NCBI GenBank assembly: GCA_035493895.1
Contig: DATJHM010000048.1
Span: 27,144-91,143, forward strand
DNA from: DATJHM01 sp035493895
Lineage (GTDB): Bacteria; Chloroflexota; Ktedonobacteria; Ktedonobacterales; Ktedonobacteraceae
DNA: 64,000 nt
Direction: 5' to 3'
The position numbers and the translations under genes are program-made. Shown here in pieces: positions 51,364-60,524 of the stretch (its first letter is position 1; every line of letters starts with the position of its first letter). The notes beneath the pieces were generated by a model. That model had not been told where the DNA came from and ran no database searches. It worked only from the letters and a program-made list of their open reading frames with translations.

Positions 51364-52956
51364 ATGTCTTCTCCTTTTTCACCTACCGGGGGGGTGCCGG
51401 TTCAGAGCTGCCAGCAGTGTAATGCGCCTTTGTCCTCACCTGGGGCGATATGTAGTCGTTGTGGATATCAGAATAATGCTATGCCAGCTCAGCAGTCTGA
51501 GCAACCGGGTCAAAGTTCTCCAATGGAGAATACCAGTACTTCAGCGCCCAAGAAAGGCCCCATGCAGCAATTTAGCGCTCAACAAGGGGAGCAGGCCTCT
51601 CCCTCCTCGGTTCCCACCAGTACGCCTCCAACTCAGTCGCCGGTTGCAGTGAGCGCAGCTCCAAATTCGGGCGCATTCAAGATGCAGGGTGGAAGCGGGC
51701 AATATCCGCCCATGCCGCCTCCGCCCGTTCAGGCGCAACCCAATTCGGGCGCATTCAAGATGCAGGGGGGAAGTGGGCAATATCCGCCCATGCCGCCACC
51801 GCCCGCTCAAGCGCAACCCAATTCGGGCGCATTCAGGATGCAGGGAGGAAGTGGGCAACATCCGCCCGTACAGCCAGCGCGTCCCGGCCCACCCGGGCCA
51901 GTGCAAGCGCAGCCAAATTCGGGCGCATTCAGGATGCAGGGGGGAAGTGGGCAACACCCGCCTGTACAGACAGCGCGTCCTGGTCCGCCAGTTCCACCTC
52001 AGGTAAGCGGAGGGCATCCAGTTCCTCCGCGTATACATACTACCGGGAGCATGACTGGAGGCGTAGGTCCGGTGCCCGGCATGGCTCGTCCCATGCCAGG
52101 GCCAATGCCGCAGGCCCCGGTCTCAAGGCCGATGCCATCTATGCCATTAGTAGCCCCTATGGCACCGCGCATGCCAGGCGATTTGCTGCTACAGCCAAGA
52201 GATACTGCGTCGGAATCTCCCAACTGGATCCGCCTGATCATTACTCTCGTGTTGCTGATGATTCTGACCATTGGCGGATATATGGGATTCGTCAGATATA
52301 TGCAGGATACTGCGGCAAAGACCGCCTCAAAGAAGCCGGTATCTTATCAACCAAAGGGGACGCCTTTATTTAGCGATAGCTTTACAAGCAATACGTTTGG
52401 CTGGAATTTGCAGGCTGACGAGAAGAACTTCGCGGTTACCGTTGGCGGTAGCATGCTTACCCTTGAATGTAATACCAATAAGCTGCTCTGGGAACTGGTC
52501 CCAGGTACGCGTACGTACAGCAATTTCCAGGTCGCCTTTGATGCAAAACTTTCAGAGGGCGATCAAAATAACGGTTACGGTGTCTATGTTCGCGGTACAT
52601 CCAATGCCGATAGCGATCTGGCTACTTACTATCGCTTTGAGCTTTACGGCGATGGTTCCTACGCCGTTTTTAAAGGCTCGCTCGACTCGGCGGGCAAGTC
52701 GTTCGAGACCAAACTGCTCGGCTATACGGGTAATTCGGCGATCAATAAAGCCGGAAAAGTCAACCATGTCCTGGTGATCGGGGATGGCTCGAAGCTGACG
52801 TTTCTTGTGAACGGGCAGGTTTTGAAGTCCTTTACTGACAGTAGCTATAGCAGTGGGACAATCGCTTTATTTGTCTCTAACCTCCCTCAGGCGAAGCCGG
52901 GGGCGCAGGTGCAATTTTCCCATTTTGCGATCTACCCCTACCCCAGCACAAAATAA
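51364..52956 (+). CDS. zinc-ribbon membrane protein with tandem Gly/Pro-rich repeats and extracellular LamG-like domain
   Basis: The 530-residue protein begins with a zinc ribbon (CQQC then CSRCG, about 16-38). A low-complexity region follows with four near-identical tandem units of the form NSGAFKMQGGSGQYPP (about residues 100-205) and Pro/Met-rich spacers. A membrane helix (about 285-305, IRLIITLVLLMILTIGGYMG) leads to an outside beta-sandwich domain (about 325-525) of the LamG/DUF1080 type: LFSDSFTSNTFGWNL, YSNFQVAFDAKLSEGDQNNG, YYRFELYGDGSYAVF. It may bind sugars or wall material. GGAGG precedes ATG 51364. Confidence 0.85.
   Translation: MSSPFSPTGGVPVQSCQQCNAPLSSPGAICSRCGYQNNAMPAQQSEQPGQSSPMENTSTSAPKKGPMQQFSAQQGEQASPSSVPTSTPPTQSPVAVSAAPNSGAFKMQGGSGQYPPMPPPPVQAQPNSGAFKMQGGSGQYPPMPPPPAQAQPNSGAFRMQGGSGQHPPVQPARPGPPGPVQAQPNSGAFRMQGGSGQHPPVQTARPGPPVPPQVSGGHPVPPRIHTTGSMTGGVGPVPGMARPMPGPMPQAPVSRPMPSMPLVAPMAPRMPGDLLLQPRDTASESPNWIRLIITLVLLMILTIGGYMGFVRYMQDTAAKTASKKPVSYQPKGTPLFSDSFTSNTFGWNLQADEKNFAVTVGGSMLTLECNTNKLLWELVPGTRTYSNFQVAFDAKLSEGDQNNGYGVYVRGTSNADSDLATYYRFELYGDGSYAVFKGSLDSAGKSFETKLLGYTGNSAINKAGKVNHVLVIGDGSKLTFLVNGQVLKSFTDSSYSSGTIALFVSNLPQAKPGAQVQFSHFAIYPYPSTK
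51664..51990 (+). repeat. in-gene tandem repeats
   Basis: Four units of about 70-90 bp share CCAAATTCGGGCGCATTCA or CCCAATTCGGGCGCATTCA followed by AGATGCAGG or GGATGCAGG. They keep the reading frame, so copy number can change without a frameshift. Confidence 0.85.
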
Positions 52957-52967
52957 GCCCGGGATCT

Positions 52968-53034
52968 AGCAGAAAGGCCATCGCCCACAACGCTGCAAAT
53001 GAGAAGCGGAGAAGTGGGCGATGGCCTTTCTGCT
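52968..53034. terminator. bidirectional terminator hairpin
   Basis: A perfect 21-bp stem (52968-52988 with 53014-53034, core AAAGGCCATCGCCCAC) lies between the converging zinc-ribbon and dehydratase genes. Confidence 0.85.
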
Positions 53035-53043
53035 TATTTCTGC

Positions 53044-54021
53044 CTAATCCTCGGTGCTAATCGTCCGGGCATAGAGCGCCGGATCGACATTGCCGCCACT
53101 GATAACACAGCAGACGCGTTTCCCGGCAAAGCGTTCTGGATTGCCCAGGACGGCGGCCACGGCTAGTGCTCCTGTCGGTTCTACCTTGAGGTTGGCATAG
53201 CGGAAGAGACGTCGTAGTGCGGTAAGTGTGAGTGCGTCGGGAACCTCAATAATGTCGGACAGCCCATGTTCAATAATTTCCCAGTTCAGCTTGCCCAGGC
53301 TAATCGTGCGCGCACCATCCGCCACGGTTGCGGGCTCCTGCTCGTTAGCGAGGAGCGTGCCAGATCTGAACGAACGGGCGGCATCATTGCCGGGAAGGGG
53401 TTCTGCGCCGATAATTTCTGTGCTGCGCTGGAGATAATCTCGCGCAACGGTGATCCCGGAAATAAGTCCTCCCCCTCCCACAGGCGCTATGATGACATCA
53501 AAGTCGTTATTTGCAAAAATTTCTTTTCCGAGCGTAGAATTGCCCGCTACGACGCGATAATCGTCATAGGCATGCGCTTGAAACGCTCCTGGATGGACGG
53601 TGAGTAATTGTTCCACCCGTTCGGCTCGGCTGACCTGTTGCACATCGATAAGATTGGCCTCTCCACCATACGCCTGTACCGCCGCTATTTTGACGCTGGC
53701 TGATGTAGCGGGCATAACGATGGTGCAGGTTTTGCCGAGCAATGAGCTGGCGTAGGCGACTGCCTGGCCAAAGTTTCCCGAGGAGGCGGCAATGATATGG
53801 TTCTGGGGAACGGAGGAGATCAGGTTGTATGCGGCCCGAAATTTAAAGCTCCCTGTATATTGGAATGTCTCGCTGACGATGGTCAGCTCGCAGTCATATT
53901 TCAGAAGCTCTGGATAGGTCCAGGGCAGCAGAAATGTCGGACGGATAAACTGTGGTAGCCGCTTCCAGACTTGCTCAAGATATTTTGTTGTGAAGTCCGG
54001 GGCGTTGGTATAGTTCAGCAT
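53044..54021 (-). CDS. PLP-dependent threonine/serine dehydratase-like protein
   Basis: The 325-residue fold-type II PLP enzyme has the Schiff-base Lys in YTGSFKFRAAYN, the phosphate-binding ASSGNFGQAVAYAS, and GGGGLISG for cofactor phosphate. The end CVISGGNVDPALYA is also typical of the dehydratase branch. It lacks the ACT-like regulatory domain of biosynthetic IlvA. It may deaminate threonine or serine or act as a racemase. ATG 54021 is preceded by GGAG at seven bases; a longer frame upstream is out of reach of a good site. Confidence 0.9.
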   Translation of the reverse strand: MLNYTNAPDFTTKYLEQVWKRLPQFIRPTFLLPWTYPELLKYDCELTIVSETFQYTGSFKFRAAYNLISSVPQNHIIAASSGNFGQAVAYASSLLGKTCTIVMPATSASVKIAAVQAYGGEANLIDVQQVSRAERVEQLLTVHPGAFQAHAYDDYRVVAGNSTLGKEIFANNDFDVIIAPVGGGGLISGITVARDYLQRSTEIIGAEPLPGNDAARSFRSGTLLANEQEPATVADGARTISLGKLNWEIIEHGLSDIIEVPDALTLTALRRLFRYANLKVEPTGALAVAAVLGNPERFAGKRVCCVISGGNVDPALYARTISTED

Positions 54022-54177
54022 GCTATGGCTCCAGTAAAAAAATTTGTGGCTTCGCTCTGAGAATATTGTAGCATGCTGATGGTAGGGAAATGACCGTAAG
54101 TATATGCATTTGCAAAGAAAAAAAGACAAAACGAGAGACAACCGTTTCAAGATGCCTCTCGTTTCTGCTTGCGTATG

Positions 54178-55329
54178 CTATCTGGGCATATCAACCCAGA
54201 CGGCACCTTTCTGCGAGCTTTCCACGGCTTTGTAGATAAACTGTACGCCTCGCAGGCCATCGTAGACGGTGGGATAGCCGCCCTGAGCCTGTTCGCCGGA
54301 TTCGACGCGGCGAATATCGTCGATCGCTCCCTTATAGACGTTAGCAAAGGCTTCGAAAAATCCTTCAGGATGGCCTGCCGGGAGGCGAGAGGCGGCCTTT
54401 GATTCGTCGCTCATGTACCCCATGTTGGTACGCAGGGTCTGGCGTGGTTGACCATATGGCTTGAAGATCAGGGTATTGGGCTCCATCTGATGCCACTCAA
54501 GGCCCGCTTTATCTCCGTAAACGCGCAAGGTCAAGCTGTTCTCTTCGCCCGCAGCGATTTGTGAGCAAGTGAGGATCCCTTTGCCGCCATTTTCCAGGCG
54601 CAGGAGCATGTTGGCATCGTCATCCAACTGCCGCCCCGCAACAAATGAGGTGAGGTCGGCGCAGAGTGATGCGATCTTCAGCCCGGTAACATACTCCAGC
54701 AGGTTCTCGCCGTGCGTGCCAATATCACCAACACATCCGGCTACACCCGACTTGCTGGGATCGGTACGCCACGATGCCTGCTTGTTCCCAGAAAGCTCCT
54801 GTGGCTCGATCAACCAGTCCTGAATGTATTCTACCAGCACCTTGCGGATGGTGCCCAGCGCGCCCTGTTTGACCATGGCGCGGGCCTGGCGAACGGTAGG
54901 ATAGCCCGTGTAGTTGTGCGTGAGAGCAAAGACCAGTTTGCTTTTCTCGACGAGTGGGATGAGTGTCTCTGCCTCTGCTAATGTGAAGGTCATGGGCTTA
55001 TCGCAAACGACGTGGATGCCATGCTCCAGAAAGGTGCGTACGACGGGGAAGTGCATGTGATTGGGGACGGTGACCATGACAAAGTCGATTCCGTCCGCAC
55101 GCTGCGATTCGACTGCGGCCATCTCCTCATAGCTGTTATATGAGCGCTTCAAGTACCAGGCGTCGGCGGAGGCCTGCGCTCGCTCTGGATTGGTGGACAT
55201 GGCTCCGGCGATGACTTCGGCCTGCCCGTCGAGTTCCGCAGCGACGCGATGTACTGCACCTATGAATGATCCCTGCCCGCCGCCAACGATACCCGCACGT
55301 AGTCTCCTCTTTGATACGTCTCGGCTCAT
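54178..55329 (-). CDS. Gfo/Idh/MocA-family oxidoreductase
   Basis: The protein has 383 residues. An N-terminal Rossmann site (RAGIVGGGQGSFIGAVHRVA) is followed by the family motif CDKPMTFTLAEAE. The C-terminal part has KSGVAGCVGDIGTHGENLLEYVTG, carrying the conserved catalytic-type His (GTHG), and RLPAGHPEGFFEAFANVYKG. These features match glucose-6-dehydrogenase-like or levoglucosan/3-keto-sugar oxidoreductases. It is followed on the same strand by the dehydratase and preceded by a second oxidoreductase. Confidence 0.9.
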   Translation of the reverse strand: MSRDVSKRRLRAGIVGGGQGSFIGAVHRVAAELDGQAEVIAGAMSTNPERAQASADAWYLKRSYNSYEEMAAVESQRADGIDFVMVTVPNHMHFPVVRTFLEHGIHVVCDKPMTFTLAEAETLIPLVEKSKLVFALTHNYTGYPTVRQARAMVKQGALGTIRKVLVEYIQDWLIEPQELSGNKQASWRTDPSKSGVAGCVGDIGTHGENLLEYVTGLKIASLCADLTSFVAGRQLDDDANMLLRLENGGKGILTCSQIAAGEENSLTLRVYGDKAGLEWHQMEPNTLIFKPYGQPRQTLRTNMGYMSDESKAASRLPAGHPEGFFEAFANVYKGAIDDIRRVESGEQAQGGYPTVYDGLRGVQFIYKAVESSQKGAVWVDMPR

Positions 55330-55412
55330 AATCTGACTCCTATCTTTTTTGTACCGTCTTATTGTGTACTCTGTTCCAGATAGACATCTGTCATAGATGC
55401 CTGACTAATAGG

Positions 55413-55444
55413 CCACCCCCTGGCGCAGATAAGCGGCGCCTCTA
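55413..55444. repeat. solo copy of the GTAGAGG intergenic repeat
   Basis: The minus strand reads GGTAGAGGCGCCGCTTATCT then GCGCCAG. Flanking pieces ACATCTGTCATAGATGCC and ACATCTGTCGTAGGTGCCC form a second imperfect repeat (55385-55492). Confidence 0.7.
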
Positions 55445-55568
55445 CCGGGATGATGGACATGTATGGCTATGGACATCTGTCGTAGGTGCCCATAGCTTGT
55501 GTCGCGTTGAAAAAAGATCTGGCAGAGAGATTGTGCATCTGCATGCTCGCGCTCTGCCCAATATCTGT

Positions 55569-56684
55569 TTAGAGATAGTCCTCATCCCAGGTTTGTGTGC
55601 CAGCAGGCAGTGGCTCCGGGCGCTCGCACATGCTTTCCAGATCGACGTGTTTCCCAGCCTCTGAGGCATCATAGATCGATTGCATGATGTCCAGGACATG
55701 GTACGCTAGCTCTCCGTTTGCACGATGCAGGCGGCCTGCATTGATCGCATGCGCCATATCGGCGACGCCAATGCCCCGCGAGTTTTCCGTATGCCCATGG
55801 GTGAGCGGCACCTCTTGCCATTCACTCTCCCCGGCTCGACGTAAAACAACCGGGCCACCGAAGGTGTTCGGATCGGGGACGCTCAACGTCCCTTCTGTCC
55901 CATAGATTTCGATCCTTGGCAGATGATGCGACCAGACATCAAAGCTGGTGATCAGGGTCGCTACGGCCCCACCGGCAAAGTCCAGGACGCCCGCAACATG
56001 GGTCGGCGTATTGACATTGATCTTTGTGCCGTACTTGGGCTGGCTGGTGATCAAGCGCTCCTTGTGCGTAATGCGCGCAGAGCCTGTTACGCGGCGCACT
56101 GGACCAAGCAGCGAGACGAGTGCGGTAAGGTAGTAGGGGCCCATATCGAAGAGGGGACCACCACCGGGCTGATAGTAAAACTCTGGATCAGGATGCCAGC
56201 TCTCGGGACCATGGCTGAGCATAAAAGCGGTTGCGGCTACTGGTTCGCCAATGGCTCCATCGTTGATCAGCTTGATACAGGTCTGGATGCCGCCCCCTAA
56301 GAAGGTATCTGGCGCGCTACCGACGCGAAGTTGTTTTTCGTTTGCCAGCGCCAACAAGTGTTTCCCGTCGGCACGCGTGGTGGCTAACGGCTTTTCACTA
56401 TGCACCGACTTGCCATTGAGTAGAGCGGCCCTGTCCACTTCAGCATGTGCTGCGGGAATCGTAAGGTTTACGACGATATCGATATCTGGATCAGCCAGTA
56501 ATTCATCGACGCTACACGCTTTAGGAACATTATAGCGTTGGGCCTGACTGCGGGCGCGTTCCATATCGATGTCTGCGCACGCAGCAATGTTGAGTATGTC
56601 AAACTTACTGGGGGCTTCGAAGTAGATAGAGCTAATCTTACCACATCCTATGATGCCTACATTGGCCTTTTTTCTGGTCTTCAA
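55569..56684 (-). CDS. Gfo/Idh/MocA-family oxidoreductase
   Basis: A protein of 371 residues with [20 protein letters not shown] as Rossmann site and [17 protein letters not shown] as the EKP motif. [21 protein letters not shown] is the conserved dehydrogenase segment. It is only distantly like the other two family members in this window and probably has another sugar substrate. It lies upstream of the previous oxidoreductase on the same strand with a repeat-bearing gap of 239 bases. Confidence 0.92.
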   Translation of the reverse strand: MKTRKKANVGIIGCGKISSIYFEAPSKFDILNIAACADIDMERARSQAQRYNVPKACSVDELLADPDIDIVVNLTIPAAHAEVDRAALLNGKSVHSEKPLATTRADGKHLLALANEKQLRVGSAPDTFLGGGIQTCIKLINDGAIGEPVAATAFMLSHGPESWHPDPEFYYQPGGGPLFDMGPYYLTALVSLLGPVRRVTGSARITHKERLITSQPKYGTKINVNTPTHVAGVLDFAGGAVATLITSFDVWSHHLPRIEIYGTEGTLSVPDPNTFGGPVVLRRAGESEWQEVPLTHGHTENSRGIGVADMAHAINAGRLHRANGELAYHVLDIMQSIYDASEAGKHVDLESMCERPEPLPAGTQTWDEDYL

Positions 56685-56794
56685 AAGGATACTCCTCTTC
56701 CTTTGATTTTGTCTACCTTTGATGTTCGCTCTTAAATAAACCTGCGCTTCAGGTTAGGGCTTATACAGATCATATCACGTTTCTTATATCAGCC

Positions 56795-59305
56795 TCAAAT
56801 CTCCTTTTGTGGTTGTAGAGGAAGAGAAACGATGAAGGTCGAGCCTTTTCCCTCTCTACTTTCTACCACAATGTCTCCACCATACTGTTTGACAATCTCA
56901 TGCGCGATGTAGAGTCCCATGCCCAGTCCGGGAAATGCTTTCTCGCGCGCGCTATAAGCTCCGCGATTAAAACGCTCAAAGATTGCCCGTTGATGCTCTC
57001 TGGAAATGCCGACTCCATAATCTTGTACCTTGAGCAAGACGTGGTTGTTGGACCTGCTCAGGAAAATATCCACGGTCTCTGCCTGTGGGGAATATTTGAT
57101 TGCGTTGCTGATCAGGTTGGTGATGACCTGCTCCAGTCTGCTGTGATCTGCAAGGATTGGTCCGTGATAGCTGCTCTCAAAGCGTAAGGTATGGGTAGTG
57201 GTAGTTTGTTGCAGGCGGTCCACGACGTCATGGAGCATGGCGTCGAGGTCAAACGGCTCGTCGACAAAATCGAATTTGCCCATCTGGATCTTCGATACGT
57301 CCAGCAAATCATTGATCAATCTGGTTAATGTGATGACCTGCGCCTCCATCCTGACCAGATCTCGTTCTGCCTCAGCCCTCTCAGCCCTCTTCAGCCCTCG
57401 CTGGAGATGACTGAGCAGCAATCTCAGCGCTGTTAATGGCGTCTTGAGCTCATGGCTGGCAATGCTCACGAATTCGTCTTTTCTCTTCTCAAGCTCTTTT
57501 CGTTCGGTAATATCAAGCACAAAGCTAATATATGTATTATTCGACTCGTCTAGCTGTGCCGATCCTATAATCGCCGAGGTGCGACGACCATCTTTTCTCT
57601 CGTATTCTTTTTCATACACACGACTGGTTCCGGTCGCCCGCAATTCGTTGATGACCTGCCAGTGAAGGGCGCGAAATTCGGGCGCTGTGATTGCCTCTAT
57701 GCTTAACTCTCCGCTGAGTAGTTCCTCTCGTGTATAGCCCACGATCTGCGCATAGGTATCGTTGGCTTCCGTGATTTTTCCCTGCATGTTGGCAATGACC
57801 ATGCCGATGAGGTCAGATTCAAACAATACTTTGAAACGTGCCTCGCTGATACGCAGAGATTCTTCGGCTTGCTTCTGCGCGTGAATATCTGTCACCGTGC
57901 CAAACCATTTGATGATCTGGCCCTGGGTATTTTTGAGCGGTACGGCTCGGGCAAGGAACCAGCGGTACTCGCCGGTTTTCCCCTGGCGTGTACGATGTTC
58001 AACTTCTCCTGGGGTGCCTGTTCGTAGGGCGTTATGCCAGATGGTCGTGAGGTTCTGACGGTCATCGGGATGGACGAACTGAAGCCAATTTTCCCCCAGG
58101 AGCTGTTCTTCCGTCGCACCGGTATAATCCAGCCAACGTTGATTGACATAGTAAATATAGCCATCCAGACGCGCCATCCAGACGAACTGAGGGATGGTAT
58201 TGATGAGTAAGCGGATCTCTTCTTCGGCTTGCTTCTTCTCGTGGATATCCGTAAGCGTACCCAGCCATCTGATAATCTGCCCCTGTGCGTTCTTCAATGG
58301 CACCCCTTGCGCAAGGAACCAGCGGTATTCTCCGGTTTTCCCATTGCGTACGCGGTATTCTATTTCATAGGGCGAGCCATCCTTCAGGGAATGGTGCCAG
58401 CCTGTCAGTGTTTGCTGGCGGTCGTCGGGGTGGATGTCATGTATCCAGTTTTTCCCCTGGATGTGTTCTTCCGACACATTGTTATAATCCATCCAACGTT
58501 GATTGACATAGTAAACAGCGCCATCGGGGTGCGCCATCCAGACGAACTGGGGGATAGCATTGATGAGCTCTTCTTCAGCTTGCCTGCGTACATTGATGAT
58601 TGTGCTTGTATAGATGAGATATTCGATGTCGCAGCCAGTCGGTATATAGGGGATGATTGCTACTTCGAGGTCAAGATAGACTGCTTCTCCTGGCCAAACT
58701 CTGGCTTCAAAGCGCACGGTTTCTCCGCGCCTGGCGTTTTTGATTGCTTCGCGTAACTGGTGTTGCGCAACGGGAGAGGTAGACCATGAGGGGAATGTAT
58801 CAAATGGTTTGCCCACGACCTCCTCTCGCCGTATTCCTCCATACTCTAATGGGACATTATTGATGTCCAGCAAGATCCCGTCAGGGGTTAGAAGCCCGAT
58901 GCATAGGTATAAACTATCTGTGATGTTCTGGAGTATCAGCGCGTTCTGGTAAAGCGTGTTCTGGAGCCACGGGTATTCCGTTTTTTCATGGAAGGACAGG
59001 AGCGTATCTTCTCCAACTGGCGAAAGATCCACGGCTAGCCAGCAATTGGTGAGCGGGGAATAATAGTCCGTTTGCAGGGGCGCTCGTGTACGCATAACTT
59101 GCGCTATTGCATCATAGAGCGCGACATTGGTCTGCTCCTGGAAGAACTGCCAGATAGTGTTACCGTGCAACTCATCTTTTGTCATCCCGATGCAGACCTC
59201 AACGGTCGCAGTGGCATACTGGATGGTTGCGTTGTGGTCGACAATGATGAGTGCGTCAGGTGGTGTTTTAAAGATCTGTGCGAATTGATCTTTCGATGCG
59301 TGCAT
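56795..59305 (-). CDS. multi-PAS sensor histidine kinase
   Basis: The 836-residue protein has no clear membrane helix. Five PAS-type domains run from about residue 8 to 605. PAS3 and PAS4 are near-copies: both have YYVNQRW, HPDDRQ, TGEYRWFLA and a C-terminal motif like TDIH. The kinase core follows: H-box SIASHELKTPLTALRLLLSH (phospho-His), N-box LISNAIKYSP, G1 VQDYGVGIS and G2 GLGMGLYIAHEIV. It is a soluble orphan kinase; no response regulator lies next to it. Confidence 0.95.
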   Translation of the reverse strand: MHASKDQFAQIFKTPPDALIIVDHNATIQYATATVEVCIGMTKDELHGNTIWQFFQEQTNVALYDAIAQVMRTRAPLQTDYYSPLTNCWLAVDLSPVGEDTLLSFHEKTEYPWLQNTLYQNALILQNITDSLYLCIGLLTPDGILLDINNVPLEYGGIRREEVVGKPFDTFPSWSTSPVAQHQLREAIKNARRGETVRFEARVWPGEAVYLDLEVAIIPYIPTGCDIEYLIYTSTIINVRRQAEEELINAIPQFVWMAHPDGAVYYVNQRWMDYNNVSEEHIQGKNWIHDIHPDDRQQTLTGWHHSLKDGSPYEIEYRVRNGKTGEYRWFLAQGVPLKNAQGQIIRWLGTLTDIHEKKQAEEEIRLLINTIPQFVWMARLDGYIYYVNQRWLDYTGATEEQLLGENWLQFVHPDDRQNLTTIWHNALRTGTPGEVEHRTRQGKTGEYRWFLARAVPLKNTQGQIIKWFGTVTDIHAQKQAEESLRISEARFKVLFESDLIGMVIANMQGKITEANDTYAQIVGYTREELLSGELSIEAITAPEFRALHWQVINELRATGTSRVYEKEYERKDGRRTSAIIGSAQLDESNNTYISFVLDITERKELEKRKDEFVSIASHELKTPLTALRLLLSHLQRGLKRAERAEAERDLVRMEAQVITLTRLINDLLDVSKIQMGKFDFVDEPFDLDAMLHDVVDRLQQTTTTHTLRFESSYHGPILADHSRLEQVITNLISNAIKYSPQAETVDIFLSRSNNHVLLKVQDYGVGISREHQRAIFERFNRGAYSAREKAFPGLGMGLYIAHEIVKQYGGDIVVESREGKGSTFIVSLPLQPQKEI

Positions 59306-59706
59306 TCCGCTCTCCGTCTACTCTATCTCGAACATGGTATCTTCTGTTCCCTTTCGCATTTCCCTGCGCCTTATGGAGAAGCGGTTTCCCCGGCAACGTG
59401 GTGAGAAACAATGAAGAAAATAGTTTCACATAACAAATACCAGACACTATATAAATAAGTAATGCTTCTCGGGCGCGTATTTGTCAAGTCTCTGGCGGGA
59501 AAATGCCACTATAAATGCGATAAAAATGGAGTAATGATCTCTATTCGCTAAAAATGGGACGTTCCTTTCTGGCGGTGCTCAAATCTGCCCGCTACGGTTT
59601 TGTGCTACGCTCTTTTTTTGTTGCAGATCCATGCTGAAACGTGATTATATAAGAGAGGGTAGGGGAAACAAGTGGGTGTTTTCCCTGTACAAGAAAGGAT
59701 GAACTT
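59306..59706. other. divergent space between the PAS kinase and the ThuA-like gene
   Basis: A possible promoter for the plus-strand gene is TTGCAG (59621-59626) with TTATAT (59645-59650), 18 bp apart. TTGACA also occurs on the minus strand (59486-59481) without a good -10. I see no gene. Confidence 0.4.
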
Positions 59707-60435
59707 TTGGCTTCTCCATTGCGCGTTACTGTCTGGAACGAATATCGTCATGAACTCTCTGATCAGCGCGTGGCTGCGATTTACCCGAAAGGTATTCACA
59801 CGACGATTGCTGAGGCGCTCAATGAGCGTGGTGGTGTACAGGTGCGTACGGCAACGTTGGATGAACCAGAGCATGGTTTGAGCGAAGAGGTGTTAAACGC
59901 AACCGATGTGCTGGTCTGGTGGGGTCACATGGCACATGGCGAGGTACGCGATGAAATTGTGGACCGTGTTCAACGCGCTGTACTTGCGGGCATGGGGCTG
60001 ATTGTGCTGCATTCCGGGCACTTCTCGAAGATCTTTCAGCGCTTGATGGGGACCACCTGTAACCTGAAATGGCGCGAGGCGAACGATAAAGAACGTCTCT
60101 GGGTGGTTGCTCCCGGTCATCCCATTGCTGATGGCCTGGGGGAGTACATCGAGATTGAGAATGAGGAGATGTATGGTGAGCACTTTGACATTCCTGCTCC
60201 GGAGACGCTGGTCTTTGTGAGCTGGTTTACCGGGGGGGAAGTATTTCGTAGCGGCTGCTGCTATTCTCGTGGCAAGGGCAAGATCTTCTATTTCCGGCCA
60301 GGTCATGAGACGCTGCCCACCTATCACCATCCCGATGTGCAACGAGTGATCTCGAATGCCGTACATTGGGCCGCCCCGATCGCCAGCGCAACGATTATCA
60401 GGGGCAATACTCCTCCTCTGGAAAAAGAGAAGTAG
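59707..60435 (+). CDS. ThuA-like trehalose-utilisation protein
   Basis: The 242-residue protein belongs to the ThuA glutamine-amidotransferase-like fold: [24 protein letters not shown] at the start, [42 protein letters not shown] and [25 protein letters not shown]. Relatives take part in trehalose or disaccharide catabolism by the 3-keto route with Gfo/Idh/MocA oxidoreductases, two of which are encoded a few kilobases away. The start is TTG 59707 with AAAGGA eight bases upstream; an overlapping ATG is in another frame. Confidence 0.9.
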   Translation: MASPLRVTVWNEYRHELSDQRVAAIYPKGIHTTIAEALNERGGVQVRTATLDEPEHGLSEEVLNATDVLVWWGHMAHGEVRDEIVDRVQRAVLAGMGLIVLHSGHFSKIFQRLMGTTCNLKWREANDKERLWVVAPGHPIADGLGEYIEIENEEMYGEHFDIPAPETLVFVSWFTGGEVFRSGCCYSRGKGKIFYFRPGHETLPTYHHPDVQRVISNAVHWAAPIASATIIRGNTPPLEKEK

Positions 60436-60496
60436 TCGCTGAGCCTGATCAGATGCTCCTACACCCATGTGGCGTAGGAGCATCCCCTGGAACCCC

Positions 60497-60524
60497 GTAG
60501 AGGTGCAGCTTGTCTGCGCCCGGG
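60497..60524. repeat. solo copy of the GTAGAGG intergenic repeat
   Basis: GTAGAGGTGCAGCTTGTCTG followed by CGCCCGGG lies at the 3' junction of the converging ThuA-like and hisG genes. Confidence 0.7.
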
